From: Planctomycetota bacterium
GTDB taxonomy: Bacteria; Planctomycetota; J058
DNA: 64,000 bases
Assembly: GCA_023954375.1 (NCBI GenBank)
Contig: JAMLIC010000018.1
Coordinates: 1-64,000 of the forward strand
Direction: 5' to 3'
Below are positions 34,287 to 42,594 of this stretch, piece after piece. The position numbers were made by a program, and so were the translations under genes. Within the stretch, counting starts at the first letter, position 1, and each line of letters starts with the position of its first letter. Below the pieces are notes generated by a model, which was given only the letters and a program-made list of their open reading frames with translations, was not told the origin of the DNA and searched no databases.

Positions 34287-35903
34287 GTGGCCGGGGACGA
34301 CGACGGTTGGGGGCTCGTCTCGGCGAGCGGCCTGCGCCGCGTCTACAGGATCCTCTGCCACATCGCGCACTGCGACCAGGTCCTCCACCCGAGCGAGCGC
34401 GAGCTGCTCGAGCGCTACCGGGCGCGCTTCGGGATCCCCGCGCCGGAGGCCGCCGCGCTCGAGGAGGAGGGGAAGCGCAAGCAGATCCGCCTCGGCCGCG
34501 ACGCGCACGAGCAGCGCATGCTCATGTGGGCCATGATCGACGTGGCGGCCGTGGACGGGCGCCTCGAGCGCAGCGAGCACAAGCGCCTGATGAAGGTCGC
34601 CGGGGCGATCGGGCTGCCGCAGGCCGAGCTCGTGGCCTTGATCCGGCGGCGATTCGCCCACGAGCGCGCCGGCCTCCCGCCGCGGCCGGCCGGGGTGAAG
34701 ACGGCGGTGATCGCGCCCTACCGGGCCGGCACGCGCCGCGGGATCCCGGACACGCTCGTGGGCCTCCCGGCGCCGCCGGACCCGGACGCCGCCGGCCGCG
34801 CGATCCCGCCCACCGTCGGCCCCGTGCCGGCCCCGCTGGCCCGCGACCTCGACGCGCCGCGCGGGCTGGAGGGCGACCCGTTCGCCCGGCCGGGCGACCC
34901 GTTCGCCCGGCCGTCGGCCGCCGCGGGCGACGTCCTCGTCCGGCCGCCCGACCCCTTCGCGTCGGTGCAGGACGACGAGCTCCCCACGCTGCACACCGCG
35001 CCGCCGGCGGAGGTCGCCCGGCGCGCGGAGCTCCCCACGCCCGTGCCGGCCGACCCGCCGACGCTCCCCGCGCCGCGCGACGGCTTCGTCCAGGCCGCCC
35101 ACGACACCTCGCTCTCGCTCAGCCCGGGCGCGATCGTGCTCCTGGGGGTCAGCGCGCGCGACGTGCGCATCGACCTGAGCGGGCTCGTGGTCGGCCCGGA
35201 GTTCCGCGGCTTCGGCAAGGTGCCGCCCGGCCTGCACTGGGTCTCGGTCGTCGCGGCCGAGGGGGCGAGCGAGGGGCCGGCCTCGGTCTGGGTCGACCTC
35301 CCCGGCGGCGGCGTGGCCGTGAAGGTCTTCGAGCAGCGCACGCGCCGGCTCGTCGACGCCGCCCCGCAGACCGCCGAGCGCTACCGCGCCCTGGCGCGCG
35401 GCGGCCTCGCCGGGCTGGTCAGCTACCCCTACGACCTCGCGGTCGAGTGGGTCGAGCTGACGGTGCACCTCGACCCGCAGCGCTTCCCCCCCGGGCTCCA
35501 CACGGGCGAGGACCCGCTGCCGCGGCCCTCGGCGACGCGCATGGAGGCGGCGCTCCAGGGCACCCACCGCGGCGACGGTCAGGCCCTCCTCACGGAGCTC
35601 TCCTGGGCCTTCCTCGCCGGGGCGCTGGAGCGGCACCCGGCCGCGCTCGAGCGCTGGCTCTACCTGCTCAAGGCCAGCTTCGAGGCGCCCCCGGCGCTCC
35701 TGGCCGCGGACCCGGCGCTCTCCGTGCTCCTCGTGGACCTCCTCGTGGCGCAGCTCCAGCAGATGCCCGCCGGCTTCGTGGACGTGGGGGTCATGGCGGG
35801 CGTGGGCGAGCTGCAGGACGCGCTGCGCGAGACGGGCCTCCCGCACCTCGCCGAGGCCGCCGGGCGCATGGCGACGGGGCTGGCCGCCGCGCGGCGTCGT
35901 TGA
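34287..35903 (+). CDS. TerB-like / AAR2-like fusion protein
   Basis: A 538-residue protein. Residues 14-125 look like a TerB-type helical domain (ILCHIAHCDQVLHPSERELL and AVDGRLERSEHKRLMKVA, each with an acidic/His site). A Pro-rich linker (135-270) holds three DPFA motifs (197, 204, 222). Residues 277-530 follow the order of eukaryotic AAR2, a U5 snRNP assembly factor: GAIVLLGVSARDVRIDL, VGPEFRG (302-308), VPPGLHWV (312-319), SYPYD..VEWVELT (379-391), LTELSWAFLAGALE and WLYLLKA in the C-terminal helical domain, and QMPAGFVDV (502-510). There is no signal peptide. GTG at 34287 with GGAGGG 8 nt upstream. Its role in a bacterium is unknown. Confidence 0.9.
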   Translation: MAGDDDGWGLVSASGLRRVYRILCHIAHCDQVLHPSERELLERYRARFGIPAPEAAALEEEGKRKQIRLGRDAHEQRMLMWAMIDVAAVDGRLERSEHKRLMKVAGAIGLPQAELVALIRRRFAHERAGLPPRPAGVKTAVIAPYRAGTRRGIPDTLVGLPAPPDPDAAGRAIPPTVGPVPAPLARDLDAPRGLEGDPFARPGDPFARPSAAAGDVLVRPPDPFASVQDDELPTLHTAPPAEVARRAELPTPVPADPPTLPAPRDGFVQAAHDTSLSLSPGAIVLLGVSARDVRIDLSGLVVGPEFRGFGKVPPGLHWVSVVAAEGASEGPASVWVDLPGGGVAVKVFEQRTRRLVDAAPQTAERYRALARGGLAGLVSYPYDLAVEWVELTVHLDPQRFPPGLHTGEDPLPRPSATRMEAALQGTHRGDGQALLTELSWAFLAGALERHPAALERWLYLLKASFEAPPALLAADPALSVLLVDLLVAQLQQMPAGFVDVGVMAGVGELQDALRETGLPHLAEAAGRMATGLAAARRR

Positions 35904-35933
35904 GCGCGCTCGACGGCCGGGGCCGCGGCGCGG

Positions 35934-36671
35934 CTACTTGCCCGAGAGCAGGCGCTTCGCGAGCTGCTCGGGGAGGCCGACCTCGGCCAGGCGGGTGACG
36001 GTGGCGTCGATGTCGTAGGCCACGCGGCGCCACTGCACGTGGTCGTCCTCGACGAGGACGTAGCAGGCGCGCGGGTCGAGGTCGCGCGGCTGCCCGACGG
36101 AGCCGACGTTGATCACGGCCTGCTCGGCGTCGAGGCGGTACTCGTTGCCCAGCGCCTTCGCCATGCGCACGCGGCGGTCGGGGGTGATCACGCACGGCTG
36201 GTGCGTGTGGCCGACGAAGCACAGGCGCTGGAAGCCCGCGAACACGTCGTCGTACTTCTCCGACTCGAGGTCGTCCGTCGGCAGGAGGTACTCCTGCGTC
36301 GGCTCCGACGGCGACCCGTGCACGAACAGGTCGGGGCCGCGCTCCCAGACGAGCGGCAGGTCGCCGACGAAGCTCCACAGCTCCTCCGTCTCCGGGTCCT
36401 CGCGGGGGAGCTGGGTCTTCGTCCACTCGATCACCTGGTGGGCGTACTTCGAGAAGCTCAGCGGCCCCGAGAGGAGGGCCTCGTCGTGGTTGCCGAGCAG
36501 CGTGACCTTCGCGCGCTCCTTCACCAGACGCAGGCACTCGGCCGGGAACGGGCCGTAGCCGACGATGTCGCCCAGGCAGATGACCTCCTCGACGCCGTGG
36601 CGGTCGATGTCCTCGAACACGGCCGTGAGGGCGGGGAGGTTGGCGTGGAGGTCGGAGATGACGGCGTACAT
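35934..36671 (-). CDS. Calcineurin-like metallophosphoesterase
   Basis: A 245-residue protein with the dinuclear metal motifs in order: SDLHANLPAL (DxH), GDIVGYGP (GDxxxxG), LLGNHDEAL (GNHD), and GHTHQPCV (GHTH). This is the YfcE/MJ0936-like or ApaH-like group of small phosphodiesterases; the substrate is not predictable. The ATG at 36671 begins the fold exactly at the first strand. A TATGCT box lies 20 nt upstream and a weak GAGG is the only ribosome site. It converges with the TerB-AAR2 gene. Confidence 0.92.
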   Translation of the reverse strand: MYAVISDLHANLPALTAVFEDIDRHGVEEVICLGDIVGYGPFPAECLRLVKERAKVTLLGNHDEALLSGPLSFSKYAHQVIEWTKTQLPREDPETEELWSFVGDLPLVWERGPDLFVHGSPSEPTQEYLLPTDDLESEKYDDVFAGFQRLCFVGHTHQPCVITPDRRVRMAKALGNEYRLDAEQAVINVGSVGQPRDLDPRACYVLVEDDHVQWRRVAYDIDATVTRLAEVGLPEQLAKRLLSGK

Positions 36672-36691
36672 GCGGCGGCCTCGCGCCCGAG

Positions 36692-36697
36692 AGCATA
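36692..36697 (-). promoter_or_regulatory. -10-like box TATGCT for the phosphoesterase
   Basis: TATGCT on the minus strand, 20 nt before the ATG at 36671, at the edge of an otherwise C-rich spacer. Confidence 0.35.
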
Positions 36698-36775
36698 GGG
36701 CCGGGGCCCACCCCAGCGCCAGCACGGTCGACCGGCTCCCCGAACGGGACCCACGCCCGTGCCACCGGCGTCCAG

Positions 36776-36814
36776 CCCCCCGCTCCGCCCCCCCCGCTCC
36801 GTCCCCCCCGCTCC
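36776..36814. repeat. C-run/GCTCC tandem repeat
   Basis: Three successive units of a C run followed by GCTCCG, GCTCCG and GCTCCT. This is part of a 321-bp gene-free spacer (36672-36992) that also holds a purine-rich stretch (about 36880-36930), a C22 run and a dispersed 44-bp repeat. I see no gene in this spacer. Confidence 0.7.
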
Positions 36815-36930
36815 TCGCACCCGCGCCAGCCGCCACGAGCGCCCCCGAGCACACGCCCCCGGGCGGAACGCAGCGAGAGCCTCAGGCGAGGGCGAGGAGG
36901 GCGAGGCGATGCGGCGCGAAGGCGAGGGGG

Positions 36931-36952
36931 CCCCCCCCCCCCCCCCCCCCCC
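36931..36952. repeat. 22-nt poly-C run
   Basis: A run of 22 C preceded directly by five G. It is non-coding, lying 3' of the cyclase gene. Its real length is uncertain because such runs slip in replication and in sequencing. Confidence 0.9.
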
Positions 36953-36954
36953 GC

Positions 36955-36998
36955 CGCACCGCAGCGCCCGCCATCCTCGCCCGCAGCCGCGATCACAC
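36955..36998. repeat. 44-bp dispersed repeat, copy 2 (3' end of the cyclase gene)
   Basis: Second copy of the element at 9-52, with two mismatches. It overlaps the last codons of the cyclase gene, as copy 1 touches the rpoN stop codon. Confidence 0.7.
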
Positions 36999-39068
36999 CA
37001 CGCCGAGGGCCTGCAGCATCGCCGCGGGCGCGTCGACCTCGAGCAGGATCCGCTGCAGGCCGCGCAAGGCGCCCGCGGAGAGCATGGTCGTGTCCTCGGT
37101 CGAGGCCCCGCGGACGCGCGCGACCGCCTGGAGCGGGCGCTCGCCGCGCGGGAGCGAGAGCGTCAGGCGCGTCGCCGCGCCCGGCACGGGGTCCTGGGCG
37201 GTGAGGACCTCGAGCGACGCCCGGCCGCGGGAGACCTCGAGGCCGGTCGCCAGGACCTCCTCGGGCGGGCCGCCCGCGCCGGCGTCGAACGTGCCGGGGA
37301 GGGCGAGGTCCCAGCGCCGCCCCCCCGCGGCGGGCTGGTCGGCGGCGAGGCCGTAGAGGGCGGAGAGGGCGACCGGCTGCGCCTTGCCCTTGACCGCCAC
37401 CGCGGGGAGGGGCCGGTGGAGGGCGGCGTCGCCGAGGTGCGCGATCGTCGCCGCGCCGGCGATCACCTCCCCGCCGAGCGCCTGGCCCTCGAGGCGGCGG
37501 GCGAGGTTCACGGCGTCGCCGAGGATCGTGAACTCGTAGCGCTCGGGCGACCCGACCTCGCCCGCGATCACCTCGCCCGAGTTGATCCCGACCGCGACCT
37601 TCAGGCGCGGGCGCCCCTCGGCCTCGAGCTCGGGGTTGAGGCGGAACACCTCGGCCTGCATGGCCAGCGCGGCGCGGCAGGCGCGGAGCGGCGAGCGGGG
37701 GTCGACGTCGACCACGCCCCAGTAGGCGAGGATCGAGTCGCCCCCGAACCGCTCGACCGTGCCCCCGCCGCGGAAGATGATCCGCTGCATGGTGGCGAAG
37801 TACGCGTTGAGCGCCGAGACGAGCACCGGCGGCGGGGTGACCTCGGTCAGGCGCGTGAAGCCGCGGATGTCCACGAAGAGGAAGGTGCCCCGGGCGAGCT
37901 GGCCCTGGCGCGCGAGGGGGACCTCGCCCTTGAGCACGCGCTCGACGAGGTCGGGCGAGAAGTAGCGCTCGAGGCTGGCGCGGCGCACCGTCTCCGCCTG
38001 CACGCGGGCGAACAGGCGCGCGTTCTCGAAGGACGCGGCGAGGATCGCGGCCACGCCGGTGACGAGGCGCAGGGCGCCGGGGTCGAAGGGGCGGGCGGGG
38101 TCGGACGCGTCGAGGTACAGCGCGCCGAGGGTGCGGTCGCCGAGGCACAGGGGGACGCAGATGATCGACTGGACGCCGGCCTCCTCGAGGCTCTGGGTGC
38201 CCTTGAAGCGCAGGTCGAGGCTCACGTCCTCCGAGAGGACGGCCTGGCGCTGCGCGACCGCCATCTGCAGGACGCTGTGGCTCACGCGTACGCGGGCGCC
38301 CTGCTCGCGGGCGGAGCGGTCGACGAGGTAGCGGGGGCGCAGGACCGCGTCGCCGCCCCGCGGGTCCTCCTCGAGCTCGAAGAACCCGATCCGCCGCGCC
38401 TGGGGGAACATGCCGAACAGGCGCAGGGCCGTCTCGCGCGTGAGGCGCGTCGGGTCGTGGATCGCCGCCAGGGAGGTGGAGATCTCGCACAGGAGCTCGA
38501 GGCGGCGCGCGACCGCGGCCGCGTCGTCCGGCGCGGGCTCCTCGGCGATCGGCTGGCTCGGCGGCTCGTCGACGGGCAGGCGCGAGGTCGGCCGGTCGTC
38601 GCCCTCGTCGAGCGGCGCCGCCTCGCCCGACGACGCCCCGGCCGCCTCGCTCAGGTCGCGCACGCGGGTGCGGAAGCGCACCGCGTCGAGCGTGAGCCGG
38701 GCGGTGGGCATGAAGCGCGTCTTGACCACCTCGACGTGCTCGGGGCGCACCTCGCCCACGAGCCCCCCCTGCGGGGCGCGCACGCGCAGGACCGTCCCGC
38801 CGAGGCGGATCGCGTCGCCGTCCTGGAGCACGGCCTTGCGCGTGCGGACCCCGTTGACGAACGTCCCCGCGCGGCTGTCGAGGTCCTCGAGGACGAAGCC
38901 GAAGCCCTCCTCGGGGCGCACGAGCGCGTGCTCGCGCGAGACGGCCCGGTCGGCGACCACGAGGGCGCACGAGGGGTCGCGGCCGATCATGGAGATCCCG
39001 GAGAGGACGACGGCGCTCCCCTTGCTCTCCCCCTCGACGACCTCGAGGCGGATCGAGCCGGCGCTCAC
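36993..39068 (-). CDS. FHA-GAF class III adenylate/guanylate cyclase
   Basis: A 691-residue signalling protein making a cyclic nucleotide. Residues 5-95 are a forkhead-associated domain (GR 29-30, SREH 44-47, VNG near 71-73) that reads phospho-threonine. About 195-355 is a GAF domain (SIICVPLCLGDRTLGALYLDA). About 395-565 is the cyclase: metal Asp in FVDIRGF, second metal Asp in GGDSILAYW, and FTILGDAVNLARRLE with Asp, Asn and Arg of the active site. The usual purine-selecting Lys is Arg (VERFGGD), so nucleotide choice is uncertain. The GTG at 39068 has AGGGGG upstream. An FHA domain links it to the kinases of this region. Divergent from the hybrid histidine kinase. Confidence 0.92.
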   Translation of the reverse strand: MSAGSIRLEVVEGESKGSAVVLSGISMIGRDPSCALVVADRAVSREHALVRPEEGFGFVLEDLDSRAGTFVNGVRTRKAVLQDGDAIRLGGTVLRVRAPQGGLVGEVRPEHVEVVKTRFMPTARLTLDAVRFRTRVRDLSEAAGASSGEAAPLDEGDDRPTSRLPVDEPPSQPIAEEPAPDDAAAVARRLELLCEISTSLAAIHDPTRLTRETALRLFGMFPQARRIGFFELEEDPRGGDAVLRPRYLVDRSAREQGARVRVSHSVLQMAVAQRQAVLSEDVSLDLRFKGTQSLEEAGVQSIICVPLCLGDRTLGALYLDASDPARPFDPGALRLVTGVAAILAASFENARLFARVQAETVRRASLERYFSPDLVERVLKGEVPLARQGQLARGTFLFVDIRGFTRLTEVTPPPVLVSALNAYFATMQRIIFRGGGTVERFGGDSILAYWGVVDVDPRSPLRACRAALAMQAEVFRLNPELEAEGRPRLKVAVGINSGEVIAGEVGSPERYEFTILGDAVNLARRLEGQALGGEVIAGAATIAHLGDAALHRPLPAVAVKGKAQPVALSALYGLAADQPAAGGRRWDLALPGTFDAGAGGPPEEVLATGLEVSRGRASLEVLTAQDPVPGAATRLTLSLPRGERPLQAVARVRGASTEDTTMLSAGALRGLQRILLEVDAPAAMLQALGVV

Positions 39069-39089
39069 GGGGCCCCCTTTCGCCGGCTG

Positions 39090-39118
39090 ATTGTGTTGCC
39101 GGGCCGCCTGCGCGGCAA
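39090..39118 (-). promoter_or_regulatory. Candidate promoter of the cyclase gene
   Basis: TTGCCG (39113-39118) and CACAAT (39090-39095) on the minus strand, spaced by 17 bp, 4/6 matches each to the sigma-70 consensus. The CACAAT box is 21 nt before the GTG, leaving room for the AGGGGG site. Confidence 0.45.
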
Positions 39119-39192
39119 GGGCGGGGCGCGCGCCTTGAAGCGCAGGGCCCGGCTGGCACACTGTCCCTGGGGCGGACGACGAGGCGGCGCGG

Positions 39193-41994
39193 ATGGGCGA
39201 AGCTGCCGACCGGGACCTGCGGCGCCTCCTCGGCGCGTCGCCGGCGGTCCTCCTCGCGGTCGACCGCGAGGGGATCGTCGAGGCGGCGCTCGGCGCGGAC
39301 GGCGCGGCGGCGCTCGGCGGGCCCCCCGAGGACCTCGTCGGCCGCGGGGTCGACGAGGCCCTGGCCGGGCGCCCCGCGCTGCTCGCGCCGGTCAGGCGGG
39401 CGCTGGCCGGCGAGGCCGCCGTCGCCGAGCTGGCGCTGGGGGGCGCGGTCTGGGAGGTGCGCTGCGCCCCGCGCCGGGCGGCGGACGGCGCCCTCGACGG
39501 GTGCGTGACGGCGGCCGTCGACGTGACCTCCCGCCGCCGGGTCGACGAGGAGGCGCGCCGCGGCCTCGCCTTCCTCGACGCGATCGTCGAGCACATCCCC
39601 CACATGATCTTCGTCAAGGAGGCCGCGGGCCTCCGCTTCGCGCGCTTCAACCGCGCGGGCGAGGAGCTGCTCGGCTACACGCGGGAGGAGCTCCTCGGCC
39701 GGAGCGACCACGACTTCTTCCCGCCCGAGGAGGCGGCGTTCTTCGAGGCCAAGGACCGCGCGGTCCTCGCGGGCGGCGCGCTGGTGGACATCCCGGAGGA
39801 GCCCATCCACACCCGGCGCCGGGGCGTGCGGTACCTGCACACGAAGAAGATCCCGCTGCTCGACGAGGCGGGGCGCCCGGCCTACCTCCTCGGGATCTCG
39901 GAGGACATCACCGAGCGCAAGCAGGCCGAGGCGGAGCGGCAGCGGCTGCTCGAGCGGCTGCAGGAGCTCGACCGGCTCAAGGCGCGCCTGGTCGCCAACG
40001 TGAGCCACGAGCTGCGCACCCCGCTGACGCTGGTCCTCGGCACCCTCGAGCGCCTGCTGGAGCGCCGCCCGGCGGACGACCCCGAGCGGGACGACCTCGA
40101 GGTCGCGCGGCGCAACGCGAGCGCGCTCCTCGGGCTGATCCAGGACCTCCTCGACGTGTCGCGCCTGGAGGCCGGCGCGCTGCGCGCCGACTACGCGGAG
40201 GTCGACCTCGCCCGGCTGCTGCGCGAGGCGGTCGGGCTGTTCGAGCACGCCGCGCGCGACCGCGGCGTGCGCCTCGTCGTCGACGCCCCCGCGTCCCTCC
40301 CCGCGCAGGTCGACCCCGCCAGGGTCTCCCGCGTGATCGGGAACCTGCTCTCCAACGCCCTCAAGGTGGTGCCGGACGGCGGCGTCGTCCGGTGCGCCCT
40401 CTCGCGCCGCGAGGACGCTCGCGCCGCCCTGGAGGTCGCCGACAGCGGCCCGGGGGTCCCGCCGGCGCTCCGCGAGCGGGTCTTCGACCGCTTCTTCCAG
40501 CTCGAGGCGGGCCCCGCGGGCGCGGGCCTGGGCCTGGCGATCGTGCGCGAGTTCGTCGCCCTCCACGGGGGCGCCGTCACGATCCACGACGCCGCCGAGG
40601 GCGGGGCCGCGTTCGTCGTCGAGCTGCCGCTCGCGGCGCCCCCGGGGGTGGTCGTCCGCCCGCCCGTCCCCCTGCCCCCCGGGCGGGCCGCGCCCCCGCC
40701 GGCGGAGGGCGCGGCCCGTGGCGCGCCGCCGCCCGAGGGCGCGGCGGACGAGCGCGCGCTGGTCCTCGTGGTCGAGGACCAGCCCGAGCTGCGGGAGCTC
40801 CTCACCGCCACCCTGGCGCGGGACCACCGCGTCGTCTCGGCCCGGGACGGCGCCGAGGGGCTGGCGGCGGCGCGCGCGCGGCCGCCCGACCTCGTGATCA
40901 CGGACCTCATGATGCCGCGCGTGGGGGGCGCCGAGCTGATCGCGGCGCTCCGCGCCACCCCGCCGCTGGCGGACGTGCCGATCATCGTCCTCACGGCGCG
41001 CGCCGACGACGACCTGCGGGTGGAGCTCCTGCGCCAGGGCGTGAACGACTACGTGATGAAGCCGGTCACGCTCCAGGAGCTGCGCGCCCGGGCGGGCCGG
41101 CTCGTGGCCATGAAGCGCGCGGGCGACGTCCTGCGCCAGGCGCTCGCCGGCGCGCGCCTCGACCTGGTCGGCCTCGCCCGCGAGCTCGCCCGGCGCAACC
41201 GCGAGCTCGACACGGCGCTCGAGGCGGCGCGCGCCGCGCGCGACGCGGCCAACGAGGCCGCGCGGGCCAAGGACGCCCTCCTGAGCATGGTCTCGCACGA
41301 GCTTCGCACGCCCTTGACGACGATCGGGCTGCAGGTCGAGCGCCTGCTCCGCCTGCCCGACGTGGCGCCGCGCGAGCGGAAGGCCCTCATGAAGGTCGCC
41401 GCGGCCGGCGCGCGCCTGGGCGGCCTCGTGGCGACGCTCCTCGACTACGTGCGCGTCGAGGCCGGCCGCCTCCGCGTCGAGCTCGCCCCGCTCGACCCGG
41501 CGGCGCTCGTGCAGGACGTGGTCGACGAGCTCCGGCCGCACGCCGAGCGAAAGGGCCTGGCCCTGTCGAGCAGCGGCGCGGCGCCCGGGCCCTTCGTGAG
41601 CGACGCGCGCCTGCTGCGCACCGTCCTCGTCAACCTGATCGAGAACGCGATCAAGTACACCGAGCGCGGCGAGGTCGGGGTCTCCCTGGAGCGCGAGGCG
41701 GGCGGGGCGCTGCGCCTCCGGGTGCGCGACACCGGGGTGGGGATCGCGGCCGGCGACCAGGGGCGCGTGTTCGAGCCGTTCGAGCAGCTCGAGCCCACGC
41801 GCGCGAAGCACACGCCCGGGGTCGGCCTGGGGCTGGCGCTCGTGCGGCAGCTCGTCGGCGCCCTCGGGGGCGCCGTCGCGCTCGACTCGTCGCCCGGCGC
41901 GGGCAGCACCTTCACGCTGACGGTGCCGGACGCGGCCCCGTCGGCGACGGCCGCCGCCCCGGGCGACGCCACGCCGGGCGCCGCGGAGGGCTGA
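39193..41994 (+). CDS. Hybrid histidine kinase with two kinase modules around a receiver
   Basis: A 933-residue protein without membrane helices. Order: PAS-like (1-115), PAS (120-245, ending GISEDITERKQ), HisKA with His272 (SHELRTPL), HATPase (NLLSNAL near 385, ADSGPGVP, GLGLAI), receiver with Asp571 (ITDLMMP) and Lys623 (VMKP), then a second HisKA with His702 (SHELRTPL) and a second HATPase (NLIENAIKY, DTGVGI, GVGLGLAL). Two full kinase cores flanking one receiver is unusual and suggests an internal relay. A single-domain response regulator converges just downstream at 42007-42381. ATG at 39193. Confidence 0.94.
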   Translation: MGEAADRDLRRLLGASPAVLLAVDREGIVEAALGADGAAALGGPPEDLVGRGVDEALAGRPALLAPVRRALAGEAAVAELALGGAVWEVRCAPRRAADGALDGCVTAAVDVTSRRRVDEEARRGLAFLDAIVEHIPHMIFVKEAAGLRFARFNRAGEELLGYTREELLGRSDHDFFPPEEAAFFEAKDRAVLAGGALVDIPEEPIHTRRRGVRYLHTKKIPLLDEAGRPAYLLGISEDITERKQAEAERQRLLERLQELDRLKARLVANVSHELRTPLTLVLGTLERLLERRPADDPERDDLEVARRNASALLGLIQDLLDVSRLEAGALRADYAEVDLARLLREAVGLFEHAARDRGVRLVVDAPASLPAQVDPARVSRVIGNLLSNALKVVPDGGVVRCALSRREDARAALEVADSGPGVPPALRERVFDRFFQLEAGPAGAGLGLAIVREFVALHGGAVTIHDAAEGGAAFVVELPLAAPPGVVVRPPVPLPPGRAAPPPAEGAARGAPPPEGAADERALVLVVEDQPELRELLTATLARDHRVVSARDGAEGLAAARARPPDLVITDLMMPRVGGAELIAALRATPPLADVPIIVLTARADDDLRVELLRQGVNDYVMKPVTLQELRARAGRLVAMKRAGDVLRQALAGARLDLVGLARELARRNRELDTALEAARAARDAANEAARAKDALLSMVSHELRTPLTTIGLQVERLLRLPDVAPRERKALMKVAAAGARLGGLVATLLDYVRVEAGRLRVELAPLDPAALVQDVVDELRPHAERKGLALSSSGAAPGPFVSDARLLRTVLVNLIENAIKYTERGEVGVSLEREAGGALRLRVRDTGVGIAAGDQGRVFEPFEQLEPTRAKHTPGVGLGLALVRQLVGALGGAVALDSSPGAGSTFTLTVPDAAPSATAAAPGDATPGAAEG

Positions 41995-42006
41995 CCGCGC
42001 GCGACC

Positions 42007-42381
42007 TCACCCCTGCCTGGCGTGGCGCCGGATCGCCGCCAGGAGGGCCTCGAGCTCGAACGGCTTCTGCACCGCCTCGGCCAACCCCAGGGCGCTGGCC
42101 GTCCGGGGGAGGTCGGCCGCGCCCGAGAGGACGACGACCGGGATCGCGGCCAGCGCCGGGTCGTCGAGCTGGGCCCGGCGGAACGCCCAGCCGTCCATCA
42201 CGGGCATCATGAGGTCGAGCAGGACGAGCCCCCACCCCGCGCGCCGGCGCAGCGCCTCCAGCGCCGCCCGCCCGTCGGGCGCCGTCTCGACCTCGTAGCC
42301 CTCGTCGACGAGGAGCTCCGCCAGGACCTCGCGGATGTCCGCGTCGTCCTCGACCAGCAACAGCGGCCCCATGCCCTCCAT
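42007..42381 (-). CDS. Single-domain response regulator
   Basis: A 124-residue CheY-like receiver: acidic pair in VEDDADIREV (11-13), phospho-acceptor Asp56 (LLDLMMPVMDG), Thr/Ser position Ser86 (VLSGA) and Lys106 (QKPF). There is no output domain, so it acts by protein contact or as a phosphate shuttle, possibly for the convergent hybrid kinase. The start could be the ATG at 42381 or 42372; neither has a well-placed ribosome site. A gene-free 213-bp stretch upstream contains an 84-bp dispersed repeat. Confidence 0.9.
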   Translation of the reverse strand: MEGMGPLLLVEDDADIREVLAELLVDEGYEVETAPDGRAALEALRRRAGWGLVLLDLMMPVMDGWAFRRAQLDDPALAAIPVVVLSGAADLPRTASALGLAEAVQKPFELEALLAAIRRHARQG

Positions 42382-42508
42382 GGTCCGCCCGCGCACCGCC
42401 CCGTGCCAGGCGCTCGGCGCAGGCCGCCCGGAGCCCTTCGCGTTGGCCTCGAGGGCTACCCGGACTCTTCGCCCGCTGCACGTGCTCGACCCGCCAAAGC
42501 GAGCGATG

Positions 42509-42592
42509 GGGAGGCGCGGAACGGGCCAAACACCGTCGTCCGGGCACTCACGCCGATCGCGCCCCCCTCGCGAGCGCATCACTCATCGCAGG
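42509..42592. repeat. 84-bp dispersed repeat, copy 1
   Basis: Matches 57863-57946 without gaps: 77 of 84 positions agree, and the last 46 bp (42547-42592 and 57901-57946) are identical. It lies between a DUF4139 gene and the response regulator gene. No transposase or terminal inverted repeat is associated. Confidence 0.85.
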
Positions 42593-42594
42593 TC

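Noticed and set aside
39148..39175. TGGCAC resembling a sigma-54 -24 element before the histidine kinase
   Set aside because: No GC of a -12 element at the required spacing.
35791..41811. 2000-codon minus-strand open frame across the cyclase and histidine kinase
   Set aside because: No domain is recognisable and it covers three confirmed genes in other frames or strands.
42509..42592. Insertion sequence or CRISPR repeat
   Set aside because: No transposase, terminal inverted repeats, or regularly spaced further copies.
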